Shown: piece by piece, positions 47,724 to 57,924 of the stretch | Numbering within the stretch: the first letter of the stretch is position 1 | Layout: every line of letters begins with the position of its first letter | From: Lasiodiplodia sp. COLG20 | Lineage: Eukaryota > Ascomycota > Dothideomycetes > Botryosphaeriales > Botryosphaeriaceae | DNA length: 64,000 nt | Direction: 5' to 3' | NCBI GenBank assembly: GCA_009801085.1 | Contig: VNWV01000011.1 | Location: 434,001-498,000 of the forward strand | The notes under the pieces: generated by a model | The model's database searches: none | What the model was told of the DNA's origin: nothing | The model's input: only the letters and a program-made list of their open reading frames with translations | Made by a program: the position numbers and the translations under genes

Positions 47724-47736
47724 CGGCGTAGGTCCG
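47724..47736. promoter_or_regulatory. CGG-N7-CCG site (perfect TCGG-N7-CCGA)
   Basis: CGGCGTAGGTCCG flanked by T and A, in the divergent aldolase/RraA intergenic region. Confidence 0.5.
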
Positions 47737-47903
47737 AGAGAGGATAGCACCGATGTCATACGGGTATCGGCGTGCCGGATCTCGATTGCTCTTCTCTAAG
47801 AGCGTGAGCATCTGAAGACAATCTTCTAACCATTCTTGCGTCTTCCTTGATAGACTACGGGTCTTGAGAACAATCGAAGAGTATCGGAGCATCATCCGCT
47901 GAT

Positions 47904-47916
47904 CGGAAAACGCCCG
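47904..47916. promoter_or_regulatory. CGG-N7-CCG site (perfect TCGG-N7-CCGA)
   Basis: CGGAAAACGCCCG flanked by T and A, 69 bases upstream of the first ATG of the RraA-type gene. Confidence 0.55.
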
Positions 47917-47985
47917 ACGATTGACCCCGCTTCCGTCACACATATTACTAGCGGCTTTCCAACCAACATTAAATTTGAGGAAGAC

Positions 47986-48871
47986 ATGAATTATTCTCGT
48001 CGTCTTCTACAACAATTCCGTCCAACCAAGATGTCAGCTTCGATTGTCGAGCGTCTCAAACAGTGGACTACCTGCGATGTGTGTCTCCCATTAAAAACCC
48101 CCCCCTAGCTCTTCACGGAGGCTGATGCATTCATTCTCAGGTTGCAGATGGTCTGAGCAAACTCAAGCACCCCCATGGCGGTTTCCTTGATGGCTTGACC
48201 ATGTACTCTCCGGTCTTCCAATCCGGGCCAACCAAAATAGTTGGCGAGGCATTCACCATCAAATTTGTTCCGAAATCTGACACCGAGTCCCCCAAAGTCC
48301 AAGGGAACTATGTGAGGCTGCACCTTTAATCTAATAGAATAGCTAAACTGAGCTGACCGATGACAGATTGACCAAATCCCACAAGGTGCGGTGGTCTTCA
48401 TCTCACAGCCGTTGCCTCATGTCAATGCCGTCTACGGTGGTCTCATGTCTCTGCGCGCCCAGAAGCTTGGTGCTGCGGGAGTTGTTATCGACGGGCGGCT
48501 GAGGGACCTTCAAGAGCACCGTGATTTGGGATTTCCGGTAGGTACCGTCAACCCAAGTAATTGCCTCAGCGCTAACCATGATCGTGCAGATCTTTGCAAG
48601 GGCGGTCGGTACCACTGCAGGTGGCGCAGTTTGCCGGCCTTCGGCCATAAATGTGCCGGTGCGCCTTAATTCAACAGACCAAGAGGCGTGGATTGAGCCT
48701 GGTGATTACATCGTTGCTGACCTGAATGGCGTCGTAAGGGTCCCGCGGGACCAAGCCGAGGCCGTGCTTGAGGCAATTCCTGGAATTGTCGAAGCGGATG
48801 AAAAGTGCGGAGAAGGAATCAAGCAAGGAAGGACAGTGGAAGAAGTTTTCAAAGAGTTTAGAGGAAGGTAG
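47986..48871 (+). CDS. RraA-family protein (4-hydroxy-4-methyl-2-oxoglutarate aldolase-like)
   Basis: Four exons: 47986-48078, 48141-48311, 48367-48537 and 48590-48871, giving 238 residues. A second in-frame ATG at 48031 would give 223. The 15-residue extension MNYSRRLLQQFRPTK is basic and amphipathic, so two starts could give mitochondrial and cytosolic forms. The family core is present: DVADGLSKL, VFISQPLPHVNAVYGGLMSL, then the active-site RAQKLGAAGVVIDGRLRD with the metal-site Arg-Asp, and EPGDYIVADLNGVVRVP. Members cleave 4-hydroxy-4-methyl-2-oxoglutarate or 4-carboxy-4-hydroxy-2-oxoadipate to pyruvate, or decarboxylate oxaloacetate. It sits in the cluster with two CGG-N7-CCG sites upstream. 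It is not an RNase E inhibitor, as fungi lack RNase E. Confidence 0.88.
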
Positions 48872-48969
48872 AAGGAAAGTTTCTACTGGGAAAATATTCA
48901 TGACAAATTTACATAAAGCATTGTATCTCAATATCATACATGAAAGGACTTTAGACGAAGATCAACCTC

Positions 48970-51022
48970 TCAAGCAGAACCATTCAGAATGATGTCGGCA
49001 GCCTTCTCGGCGACACCGTACACAGTTCCCATGGTGTGAGCCGCAGGAACAAGGGGCATGACGCTGCCATCAACGACACGCAGCTTCTCAACGCCGTAGA
49101 CTTTGAGCTGAGCGTCGACACAGGCTCCCTCCTCCTGCTTACCCATGTGGCAAGAGCCGACAGGGTGGAAGACGGTGGTCGCGCTGTTGCGAACCGCAGT
49201 CTCGATGGCGGCGTCGGTGGTGATGTTGGATCCAGGAACAAGCTCGACGGGGTTCAGAGGGGCGAAAGCGGTGGTGTTGAAGAGGTTACGAGCAAATTTG
49301 ACAGCCTCGACCAACACGGCGACGTCCAACGGATTCTTCAAGAATGCCGAGTCTGCCAGCGGAGCCTCAAAGGGGTCGGTCGACTGGATCTTGACCGTGC
49401 CGCGTGAGAAGGGGTGCATGAGAGCAACGATGATGGTTCCGTCAGAGGGGATAGCCTCAATGGTGGCGGCGTCAGAAGCCACAAGGGTCTCGGCGAGCTG
49501 CTCATGCTGGGAAGCATAGCCCGTGAGGAAAGACGACGGGGTGTCGGAATCGAGGTAGTCACTCGGGCTCTGAGCAAGCGCTTGGTCATGCAGAGATGAA
49601 CCTGCAGTGGTGTAGTTCTCCGTGGGTAGGAAAAACAGAATATCTCCGGTGGCGGTGGAGTAGGGGCCTGTCTTTTCAGAATCATACTGAGCACGCGCCT
49701 CGGCAGCGAAAGTTGTGTTGGACTGCAGATTGGCGGACTGAAGAGCAAGGTCAACGTTGTGGACGATGGGGACCATGACGTGGTCGTGCAGGTTATATCC
49801 AACAGGAAGATCCACGACCGGCGTAATACCAAGCTGGTTGAGAAGGGAAGCAGGGCCGATGCCTGACAACTGTAGGATCTGGGGTGTGTGGAGAGCACCT
49901 GCAGCCAAGATCGCCTCCTTGCTGATGGAAACAGTCTGGCGAGCTGCGCCAGCCGAAGCAGCAAATTCAACACCAGTGACGGTTGTGCCGTTCAGGAGTA
50001 GCTTGGTGACATGGGTGTTGGGAAGAATATGGAAGTTGGTGCGATCAGCGGCGGTATCCCAATAACCCTTGCGAGCGGAGCTTCTTGTGACTGTAGAGGG
50101 ATCCTGAGCGTGTGTCATCCAGTATGCACCGAGAGCCTCGCCATTTTGGCCATCAACGGGGATATTGATGTCAAGCTCCTTCGCACCCGCAACATAATTT
50201 TCTGGAAGAATGTCAATAAAAAACACTGTGGACAAGTATCTCAAGAATTTGCCTACCGGTCGATGGCCAAATCCAGGGAGAATAGGACGCATGGATGCGG
50301 CCTTCGGTGCCGTGGGCTGATTCATCGTAGGTGATATCGTACTGCGCGGCAACATCGGCGTTTGGCGGAGAGAAGATCTCGCTCTGTTCAAACTTCAGTA
50401 TATGCTCATGTTCTCCCGCAAATTCCAACCTACCTTCTTGAAAAATGGCAGCAGGCCAGTCCAGCTCCATCCCGCATTGCCCAAGGCTTCCCATCGATCG
50501 TAGTCATGGGCTGAGCCACGATGCATAAGCATACGATTGAGCAATGTTGACCCACCAACAGCCTTTCCTTGGGGGATGGAAACTGCGCGGTCGTTTATGT
50601 CGGCAGTCGCGACGTAAGAAATGTTCCAGTCGTACTTGGTTCCGACTGCTCCGCCTGAAAGGCCAGGAATCTCAATGAAATCCTCCGCTTGGTCGCTAAA
50701 AAAGCAAGATCAGCACCAGTCAATTCCGTAGGTGCCAACATTGAGCCTACAAGTCGCCAGCTTCGATAACGAGAACGGAGGTGTCTGTGGTTTCGTTAGT
50801 ACAGTAAGGTCGAGTAGCGAATTAAAAAGACAAACCTGGATTTTCGGACAGACGGTTGGCCACAGTCAAACCTGAAGCACCGCCACCAATGACAACATAG
50901 TTGTAGCAAGGCAACAGGCCACTTGAGTTCTTAATAATGCGCGGCCTGATTTCCGAGGGATAGGCAAGAGCTGGGGAGAGAAACCCGGCCACAGCGGCGG
51001 CCGACAGCGTTAAATGCATCAT
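48970..51022 (-). CDS. Secreted GMC-family FAD oxidoreductase
   Basis: Five exons: 51022-50836, 50784-50751, 50695-50434, 50392-50257 and 50201-48970, giving 616 residues. A signal peptide (MMHLTLSAAAVAGFLSPALA) precedes the FAD-binding GGGASG (46-51) in YVVIGGGASGLTVANRLSE. The GMC signature region is PQGKAVGGSTLLNRMLMHRG, and AILAAGALHTPQILQLSGIG is the second signature. Active-site residues are His552 (HPVGSCHMG) and His595 (AAHTMG), 43 apart as in glucose oxidase. Several N-glycosylation sequons are present. The family (CAZy AA3) oxidises sugars or aryl alcohols, usually passing electrons to O2 or quinones outside the cell. The substrate is not determined. It borders the cluster, but I found no CGG-N7-CCG site in its promoter. 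Confidence 0.92.
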
Positions 51023-53092
51023 GTCGAAGGCTGGAAAAGGTACAGGGTGAGGGAACGGCTATTGGAGACCGGGACGGGAGGTGGATACATATATACACAC
51101 CTGCCTTTTCCATGACACCAAAAGGGCATCTGCCATAGGGCCAGCAGTTCGCTGGTTGCCGATCTCAATCCCGTGCTTTGGGGCGAGTGCCGGGCTCCTT
51201 GGCACCATTCTAGCTATTTTCGAAGAAGTGGGAGCGCCTTTTGTCGTATTCCGCAACTCCGTGCCTAAGCTCGGTAGTTTGTTGCGTTCGGCATTGTGTC
51301 CTGTTTCAGCCTCCCGTTTCGACATGGCTTTTAGCCGCCGCGTGAGAATGCCAGCCCGAAGACTCCGGTAGCGACAATAGTGGCTATGAAACGCCACCCC
51401 CAGATAACTCGTATGCAACCTTTACCGCGGAGGCTGACATATCTTTTGACAGCATTCTACGGATCGGCGAGCGTTTTCTGTGAAGAAGTCGGGTGATCCA
51501 AGGCGTGAAGCAGCGCTTGGCTAGAGAGTCATGTAGTACAGAAAGGGAAATGACTTTTGGCTGCAGTAAGGCAACACCAGGCTCAGCCCCAGTGGTGCGA
51601 TGGCCATTCAGGATCAATCAGCCACTGCATACGCGAGCTTTGCTTTTTGCTGTTGTTATTGGCATGGTACTGGTTAGCAGGCGTTCGGCAATGCAAGCAA
51701 ACAGTCGGCACATTGAAATTCATTTAAGCCACGGTACGAGCACAGACCATGCCCCTGCAGCTGGTGGAGGCCTAAATGAGTCGTCAGTGCTGTGCCGCAG
51801 GTGGATTTGATGGCCTGAGCAGAGTCTGTGTGATGGCAAGGCCATGCCTGGTCTGCTGAGAGCACCGGCGTCAACGGTAGTACGGATGTAGAGCCGAAGG
51901 GAGGGACAGGCCAAGGTTCAGCGGGAGATCGATTGCGAAGATAAGGTACCCCGGATTGTCAGGCGAATCTCGGCATCATGCCTGCATCCATGGCTTAAAT
52001 GCCGAAGGTTCATTCCGCGTGTATCATATTGTGTGCTTCCACTGGCGTACATGTCAAGATTCTCGCCTAGCCGTATTGCATGGCCCTCATAGCTTCATTT
52101 CGTGGAATACTGGCGCGATGACTAAGAACGACGATGGTACATACCTGTTAAAGGGTTGTCGATATAGAAGTTGGAGACTGGACACTCGCCCTGCGCCTAT
52201 GACGAATTGAGTAGTTGTGCAAGACTAGTTCCGGAACACAGAAAGTCAAATTGCTGGGGATGAGAGCAAAACTGGAGACGTCTCCGGTGTCCCGCTGCAG
52301 CGATGAGCGTGGTGACCAAGCAGCAGGTGGGTTGTAACGGCGGGGGTGACGGGTGTTTCCGTGTAATTCAAGGACCGGCAGTTGTTAGAGGGTCCAAGGC
52401 AGTGGCAAGAGTCTTGGCTTGGTGTTTTCGACTCAACAGCAACAGCTTCCCTGCCGTGGCGCAAGCGAACCTCGGCCATGATGGATGACGGGGGCCGATG
52501 GGATGTAGTAGGGGACGTCATTGCTGATTCAGACTGCCTACATGACGTTTCCGGCTTCACCGGAATGGGAATCCAAGTTTCTACTTACAAATTGGGGCTG
52601 TGAAGCTACTTGCGGGCTGTCGGAAGCATCTATCCGGTCTGAGCGGCATGTGTGAAAATGTAGATATTTCTGAAAAATGGGAATCAATTGGCAGACACAT
52701 GTATGAAGCTGATGGAATAGCTGCTTTACAGTGCAGAGCTTGACGAAGCGTTGTGGCCTTCGATGATTATGCTTAATGTGACATGCAGCTGATGGACGCG
52801 GCTGGAGTCTGTTTCCTCGGGTGAGCAGGTACATGAGTCAGGGAGGACGCGCAGGAAGTGGAGATAAGCGTGGCGTGAGCCGTGACGTCGTGTTTCGTCG
52901 AGGAAAGTGAAGCAGGCCGAGTGTTTGGGCGGAAAGCATAAACGGGCGGCGGAGTTGCGAGGAGCAGGTGGCGGGGCGGAGGCAGTGGCTTGGCGCGCGG
53001 CAGCTTGTCGGACGCTCGGACGCGTGGGCGTGAAGTCAGGGCAACTTTTTTTTGGGCCTCTCAAACGCTGCATCCCAGATCACCAAATCACC
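51023..53092. other. Intergenic region upstream of GMC and NOP4-like genes
   Basis: 2.1 kb without a supported gene. The GMC promoter with its TATA box is at the left end; the right end is the leader of the NOP4-like gene, whose frame is open 62 codons upstream of its ATG but without another ATG. Confidence 0.55.
51086..51096 (-). promoter_or_regulatory. TATA box of the GMC oxidoreductase gene
   Basis: TGTATATATGT on the minus strand, 64 bases upstream of the ATG at 51022. Confidence 0.65.
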
Positions 53093-55360
53093 ATGGGCCC
53101 CCACCGCAAGAGACAGCGCCTTTCCGAGGACGGCGCTGCTGTCGCCTCCTCTTCTGCCAACGGCGCTCCTACTGAGTCGACCATTGCCGCGTCCAGCACC
53201 CACGAATCCCGCGCCGACGACAGCGCCCTCAAGCATCGCCGCCAGCTCTTCGTGCGCGGCTTGGGCACCACTGTTACCACCGATGACTTGACCGACCACT
53301 TCTCGCAATCTTTCCCCATCAAGCATGCCGTCGCCGTCCTCGACAAGGAGTCCAAACAATGCAAGGGCTATGGTTTCGTCACCTTTGCCGACGCCGAGGA
53401 CGCCGCCCGTGCGAGGGACGAGTTCGACGGCTCCGACCTACAAGGCCGCAAGATCAAGGTCGATATCGCCGAGCCCCGCCATCGCGACCCCGAACATGGT
53501 GTCAGCCAGCCTGCCAAGGCTGCCGTTGAGGCTAAGAAGAGGAAGGAGGAGCAGATGCAACCCAGCCAATCCAAGCTGATCATCCGCAACCTGCCTTGGA
53601 GTATAAAGACCGAGGACCAGCTTTCCAAGCTCTTCCTCAGCTACGGCAAGATCAAGAAGGCCATCCTGCCCAAGAAGTCCAACGGCATGCTGGCCGGTTA
53701 CGGCTTCGTTACACTGAGAGGAAGGAAGAACGCCGAGAAAGCTCTCGAAGCTGTCAACGGCAAAGAAATCGATGGCCGTACCCTGGCCGTCGACTGGTCT
53801 GTCGACAAGGAGACTTGGCAAAAGGTCCAGGATCAAGCTGCCGACGACGACGAGGCAGATGAAGAATCCGAAGAGAACGAGGAGGATGAAGAGGAAGATG
53901 AGGACGAAGAAGAAGAAGCGGACGAAGACGACGAGAATGACGACGACGATGATGACGATGAGGAAGAAGACAGCGATGACGAGGAGAGATACATTGACGA
54001 GGAAGAGCACAAAACCCCACGCACCACAAACTTTTACAGCACCACCACTCTCTTCATACGCAACCTACCATTCACATGCACGGACGAGGATCTTGAGGAA
54101 CATTTTGAACAATTTGGTGGCGTTCGGTATGCCAGGGTTGTCATCGATCGTGTCACGGAAAAGCCGAAAGGCACTGGATTCGTCTGCTTCTTCAAAGACG
54201 ATGATGCCATTGCTTGCTTGAAAAATGCACCAAAGCAGCATAACCCGCAGAACCTCAAGGACAAGTCTGCTCCTATTGCTGCCCACTCGGTGCTCCAAAA
54301 CACCGAGGCCGACCCGACCGGACAATACACCATGGACGGTCGCGTTTTGAACATCACAAAGGCGGTGGAGCGCAATGAAGCCGAGAAGCTCACGGCAGAA
54401 GGCGTGGCACATCGCTACAAGAGAGACAACGACAAACGCAAGCTCTACTTGCTCTCGGAGGGAACCATCGCGTCCAATTCGCCGCTCTACAAGCTCCTCT
54501 CTCCCGCTGAAATCCAGCTCCGTGAGGCCAGTGTGAAACAACGGAAGAACCTGATCGAGAGTAATCCCTCACTTCACATGAGTTTGACTCGTTTGTCTGT
54601 CCGCAATATTCCCCGCACTATTACCTCCAAGGACCTCAAGCAGCTTGCCCGTCAGGCCATTGTCGGCTTCGCCAAGGACATGAAAGAGGGAAAGCGCTCG
54701 CCCTTGTCGCAAGAAGAGCTCCGACGTGGCGATGATGAAATGCGCGAGGCTGATAAAGAGAGGAGGAAGAAGGGCAAGGGTGTGGTAAAGCAGGCCAAAA
54801 TCGTGTTCGAGAACAAGGATGGAACCAAGGTTAGCGAGACCAGCGGCGCTGGTCGCAGCAGAGGTTATGGTTTCATCGAGTACTATACTCACCGTCACGC
54901 TTTGATGGGTCTCCGATGGCTCAACTGCCACGCCATAGATTACAAGGCATTGGAGACGACCCAAAAGAGCAAGAAGGTGGCGCCCGAGGATATCCAGGAC
55001 AGGAAGAAACGTCTGATTGTCGAGTTTGCCATCGAGAATGCACAGGTGGTTCAGAGGCGGAGAGAAATGGAGGCGAAGATGCGCGAGAAGACCCGTAAGA
55101 AGGCGACTGAGGACGGCAGCGACTCTGAGGACGATGACGAGGAAAAGACTTCGAAGAAGGGACGCAAAGGAGGAAAGGGCCAAAAGAACGGGGCAAAAGG
55201 CGCGGGAAAGCGTAAAAGAGGGCACGAAGATGACGATGAAGGCTCATCCAAGAAGAACGCAAAATCGGCAGCGAAGGACGAAAAGCTCGCCAAACAGTCG
55301 AGGATCATTGCGAGGAAGCGGCAGATGCGCCGTGCGCGCAACAAGGGTGTCAAACGGTGA
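53093..55360 (+). CDS. NOP4: Four-RRM nucleolar RNA-binding protein, NOP4/RBM28 type
   Basis: Intronless, 755 residues. A basic start (MGPHRKRQRL) and four RRM domains: RRM1 about 51-128 (QLFVRGLG, KGYGFVTF), RRM2 about 165-240 (KLIIRNLPW, AGYGFVTL), a long Asp/Glu run of about 60 residues, RRM3 from about 320 (TLFIRNLPF, KGTGFVCF), and a divergent RRM4 from about 500 (RLSVRNIPRTIT) ending in RGYGFIEY. The C-terminus is Lys/Arg-rich and suits nucleolar retention. This order with an acidic spacer is that of yeast Nop4, needed for 27S pre-rRNA processing and 60S assembly. The ATG at 53093 is chosen; it has a good context (CACCATGG) and the upstream frame has no ATG. Confidence 0.92.
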   Translation: MGPHRKRQRLSEDGAAVASSSANGAPTESTIAASSTHESRADDSALKHRRQLFVRGLGTTVTTDDLTDHFSQSFPIKHAVAVLDKESKQCKGYGFVTFADAEDAARARDEFDGSDLQGRKIKVDIAEPRHRDPEHGVSQPAKAAVEAKKRKEEQMQPSQSKLIIRNLPWSIKTEDQLSKLFLSYGKIKKAILPKKSNGMLAGYGFVTLRGRKNAEKALEAVNGKEIDGRTLAVDWSVDKETWQKVQDQAADDDEADEESEENEEDEEEDEDEEEEADEDDENDDDDDDDEEEDSDDEERYIDEEEHKTPRTTNFYSTTTLFIRNLPFTCTDEDLEEHFEQFGGVRYARVVIDRVTEKPKGTGFVCFFKDDDAIACLKNAPKQHNPQNLKDKSAPIAAHSVLQNTEADPTGQYTMDGRVLNITKAVERNEAEKLTAEGVAHRYKRDNDKRKLYLLSEGTIASNSPLYKLLSPAEIQLREASVKQRKNLIESNPSLHMSLTRLSVRNIPRTITSKDLKQLARQAIVGFAKDMKEGKRSPLSQEELRRGDDEMREADKERRKKGKGVVKQAKIVFENKDGTKVSETSGAGRSRGYGFIEYYTHRHALMGLRWLNCHAIDYKALETTQKSKKVAPEDIQDRKKRLIVEFAIENAQVVQRRREMEAKMREKTRKKATEDGSDSEDDDEEKTSKKGRKGGKGQKNGAKGAGKRKRGHEDDDEGSSKKNAKSAAKDEKLAKQSRIIARKRQMRRARNKGVKR

Positions 55361-56768
55361 AGCTGAAGTGTCTTGAATCTTGTAGTAAGATGCACAATAT
55401 CCTCAGTATTTGGCGTTGATGTGGTATCGCGGATGGAACAAAAGTAGTATGCTTCAATGAATTTCACCAAAACCTGTCTTGCGTATGGCGATGGAGCTGT
55501 CCCCCTGAGTTCGCGTGGAGGAAGCCGTAACATTTGATTGCATTACCCTTGTTTCCCGCTTCAACATCGTTAGGCTTGTACCAATGAGCCTTGTCCAAGG
55601 CTACGCTAAGACCCTGGATGTACCCAGCCTGCTATGTCAACGTGCAGCGGACAGCGGAATATAACTCTTTATGATATCAGAAAGAATCCCTGGCTTTGTT
55701 GAGGCCTCAAATGCTGGTGAAGGATCGGACGGCCCGGTCCATGGTGCCGCATGCACAATCCATCAAAGTGTGATTGCTACATATGCACGACGCTAAAAAG
55801 GATCCTTCATTCAGGCCGTCGCTGCACTGGCCCGTGTGAATCGACAAAGGGACCAAAGCCAAGCGACGAAAATCTTTCTCGCATCATCATCGTGTTACGT
55901 CAGGTGGAATCACGGTCTGCTGGCGCCCAGACGAAAGCGATCCTCATGTGATCCGTACTATCCTAAATCTGTGATTGTTGCTGAATCCCATTTGCCCTTG
56001 TGCGATGAGAGCTGTTACTCCACCAGTTGAGAACCAGGCAACTTCTCTGATGGACCTTGGCGTACGGGAGTCTTCGACGGCGCCTACCAATCCGTTTGCA
56101 AGGATTCTGCGGGAAGCGCCAGGCCAGCCCTGTCAGCCTAGGGACATTGACTCCGCTCTGCCGTATCCGATACCAGGACTTTACTCGATCAATGGAAGCT
56201 CAGACCGAACTTTGTGAGCAGTCGGAAGAACCTGCTTCATTTCGCGGAGTGGGGGGATAGGCCGGGGTGGCCCGCTGTATGACCGCCTCAGGAAAGGCAG
56301 GAGAGTCTGGACCTTGGTGTATATAAGGAGCTACGACTTACTACCGGGGGTGCTGTCCAAAACAAACGGTGGCAACCTTCTTTCAATCTTGTTCAGAAAA
56401 AAAAAAATCTCGCAACTGTCTTTTTATACCTTAATCAGACGCGTGGCTGCACAAGCTTCACGCTCTTATCCTTTGACATTTCGACACCGGCTGTCAGCCG
56501 GTCTCAGACACACAAGCGCTAGCACACGCTGAAAGCCTCGTACGTATATGGCCATATTATCATCAGTCCGCCAGGTTCCCGTGCCTTCGCTCCCGTCTGA
56601 CATGCGCCACTGCCGACGCCACCGACACACAGTCGTTCTTAGATCAGTTACTTCTGTCTTCCTAACCAATCAAGAAGAGCACAGGCTCTACTCGCATTGC
56701 AATCACCCAACCATTTCACTCGACGACTATACACGGCACTCACCGCTTCTTCAATCTCTCCAGCCACC
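55361..56768. other. Intergenic region
   Basis: 3' flank of the NOP4-like gene, then a TATATAAG box at 56319-56327 and a CT-rich leader. The 440 bases between that box and the next ATG may hold a 5' UTR intron. No other gene seen. Confidence 0.55.
56319..56327 (+). promoter_or_regulatory. TATA box, probably of the small Cys/His-rich gene
   Basis: GTATATAAG about 440 bases before the ATG at 56769; the assignment depends on a long leader. Confidence 0.4.
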
Positions 56769-56996
56769 ATGTGCCAATACGAGGCGATCCACTACCACTG
56801 CAGCCACGTGGGTCGACGGCTGATCAAGCATTGCCACTTCGCGCGCAATGACCCCAACCACCAGTGCTTCGGTGCCTGGAGCATCAAGAGAGAGTGGAGG
56901 CAGCCTTGCGAGAATTGTCCGACATGCGTGGCAGCCGGTTCGCCGCAGCATGTCCAGCCGCCACCTGGACGAGCCTTTGACGGACAGATGATGTGA
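56769..56996 (+). CDS. Small Cys/His-rich protein, unknown function
   Basis: A 75-residue intronless frame starting in good context (CACCATGTG). It is rich in Cys and His at the N-terminus (MCQYEAIHYHCSHVG, IKHCHFARNDPNHQC) and has a C-x2-C-x2-C pair further on (CENCPTC). The spacing resembles a zinc-binding knuckle, and the YHCSH opening looks like small conserved fungal proteins. No signal peptide. Function not recognised; the Cys/His pattern argues that it is a real gene despite its size. Confidence 0.6.
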   Translation: MCQYEAIHYHCSHVGRRLIKHCHFARNDPNHQCFGAWSIKREWRQPCENCPTCVAAGSPQHVQPPPGRAFDGQMM

Positions 56997-57924
56997 GCAG
57001 ACATTGAAAGCGACGGTGGAAGGAAGCACTTGTCCCTTGACATCCCATGAAGAATATCGTATTCGGTGAGGCTTTCTTTGGTATTACGACAGGCGGCCAA
57101 GAACGTGATCAGCTTTCCTGGGTGGACAAGAGCGTTTCTGAATCAAGACGGTGGATGTCTCCAATCTTGTCGATTATCTGCCAGTCATTTCCGGTCGGTG
57201 TTTTTGCATATCGCTTTTTCTCCAAGTTTTCCTGCATTTGGCTTGGGATCGTAACGGACATTATGACTTGGCTTTTTTGTCGCTTTGGCTTGGCTTCTTT
57301 TTTGTTTGTCTGATATGACTTGATTTTGCTTGTCTTGCATGATAGTGCTAATCGAAAGTGTTCCTTTACACCCTTCTTCTCGCTGCATGCGTAGTCGAGA
57401 AGCAACTTCATAGCCTCCACGATGATTTTGACGCGAGTTGCCTAATGAGAAGTTAGCAAGAATGATCGACCCAAATCTTCTAGCGGCAGTGATGAGGGAA
57501 TCAGAATCCTGAGCAGATGTAGGACAAACAAAGATGCCTGCGTGTACATCCATGTGTAACCGTGTGAGGCATACCTGCAACAGACCTCGAACGTGCATAG
57601 CGCCATTCCTGCACCCGGGTGCTGGTCATCTGTATGGAGCCGAGGCTAGAGTTTGCACAACCGTCAAAAAGCAATGAAGTACAACAGCGCGAGGCAGCAT
57701 GCGGAGCCAAATAACAAAACCGTCGCACTCGGCTGCTTTCCGGGGCGGGATGTGGTAACCGTTGCTCTTCAGATTCAGCGCACAAATGGTAAGCCTCGCC
57801 TGCCTCTCACATTGCTGTCGCGGGAAGCAACATCTCATCATCTCAACACAGGTCGCAACCCACGGGCTGGTGCTGCAACATGCGCTCACAGGACAGATAG
57901 AAGTCATTTGATTCTCTGGTTTAC
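56997..57924. other. Convergent 3' intergenic region
   Basis: Between the small Cys/His-rich gene and the soluble MAPR gene. T-rich segment at 57.2-57.35 kb; no gene supported. Confidence 0.55.

Noticed and set aside
47611..47943. 110-codon minus-strand ORF between the aldolase and RraA genes
   Set aside because: No domain seen; it overlies two CGG-N7-CCG sites and the RraA promoter, so it is more likely chance-open promoter DNA.
52907..53092. N-terminal extension of the NOP4-like protein
   Set aside because: The frame is open but begins with GTG and has no ATG; the ATG at 53093 has a strong context and starts a typical basic N-terminus.
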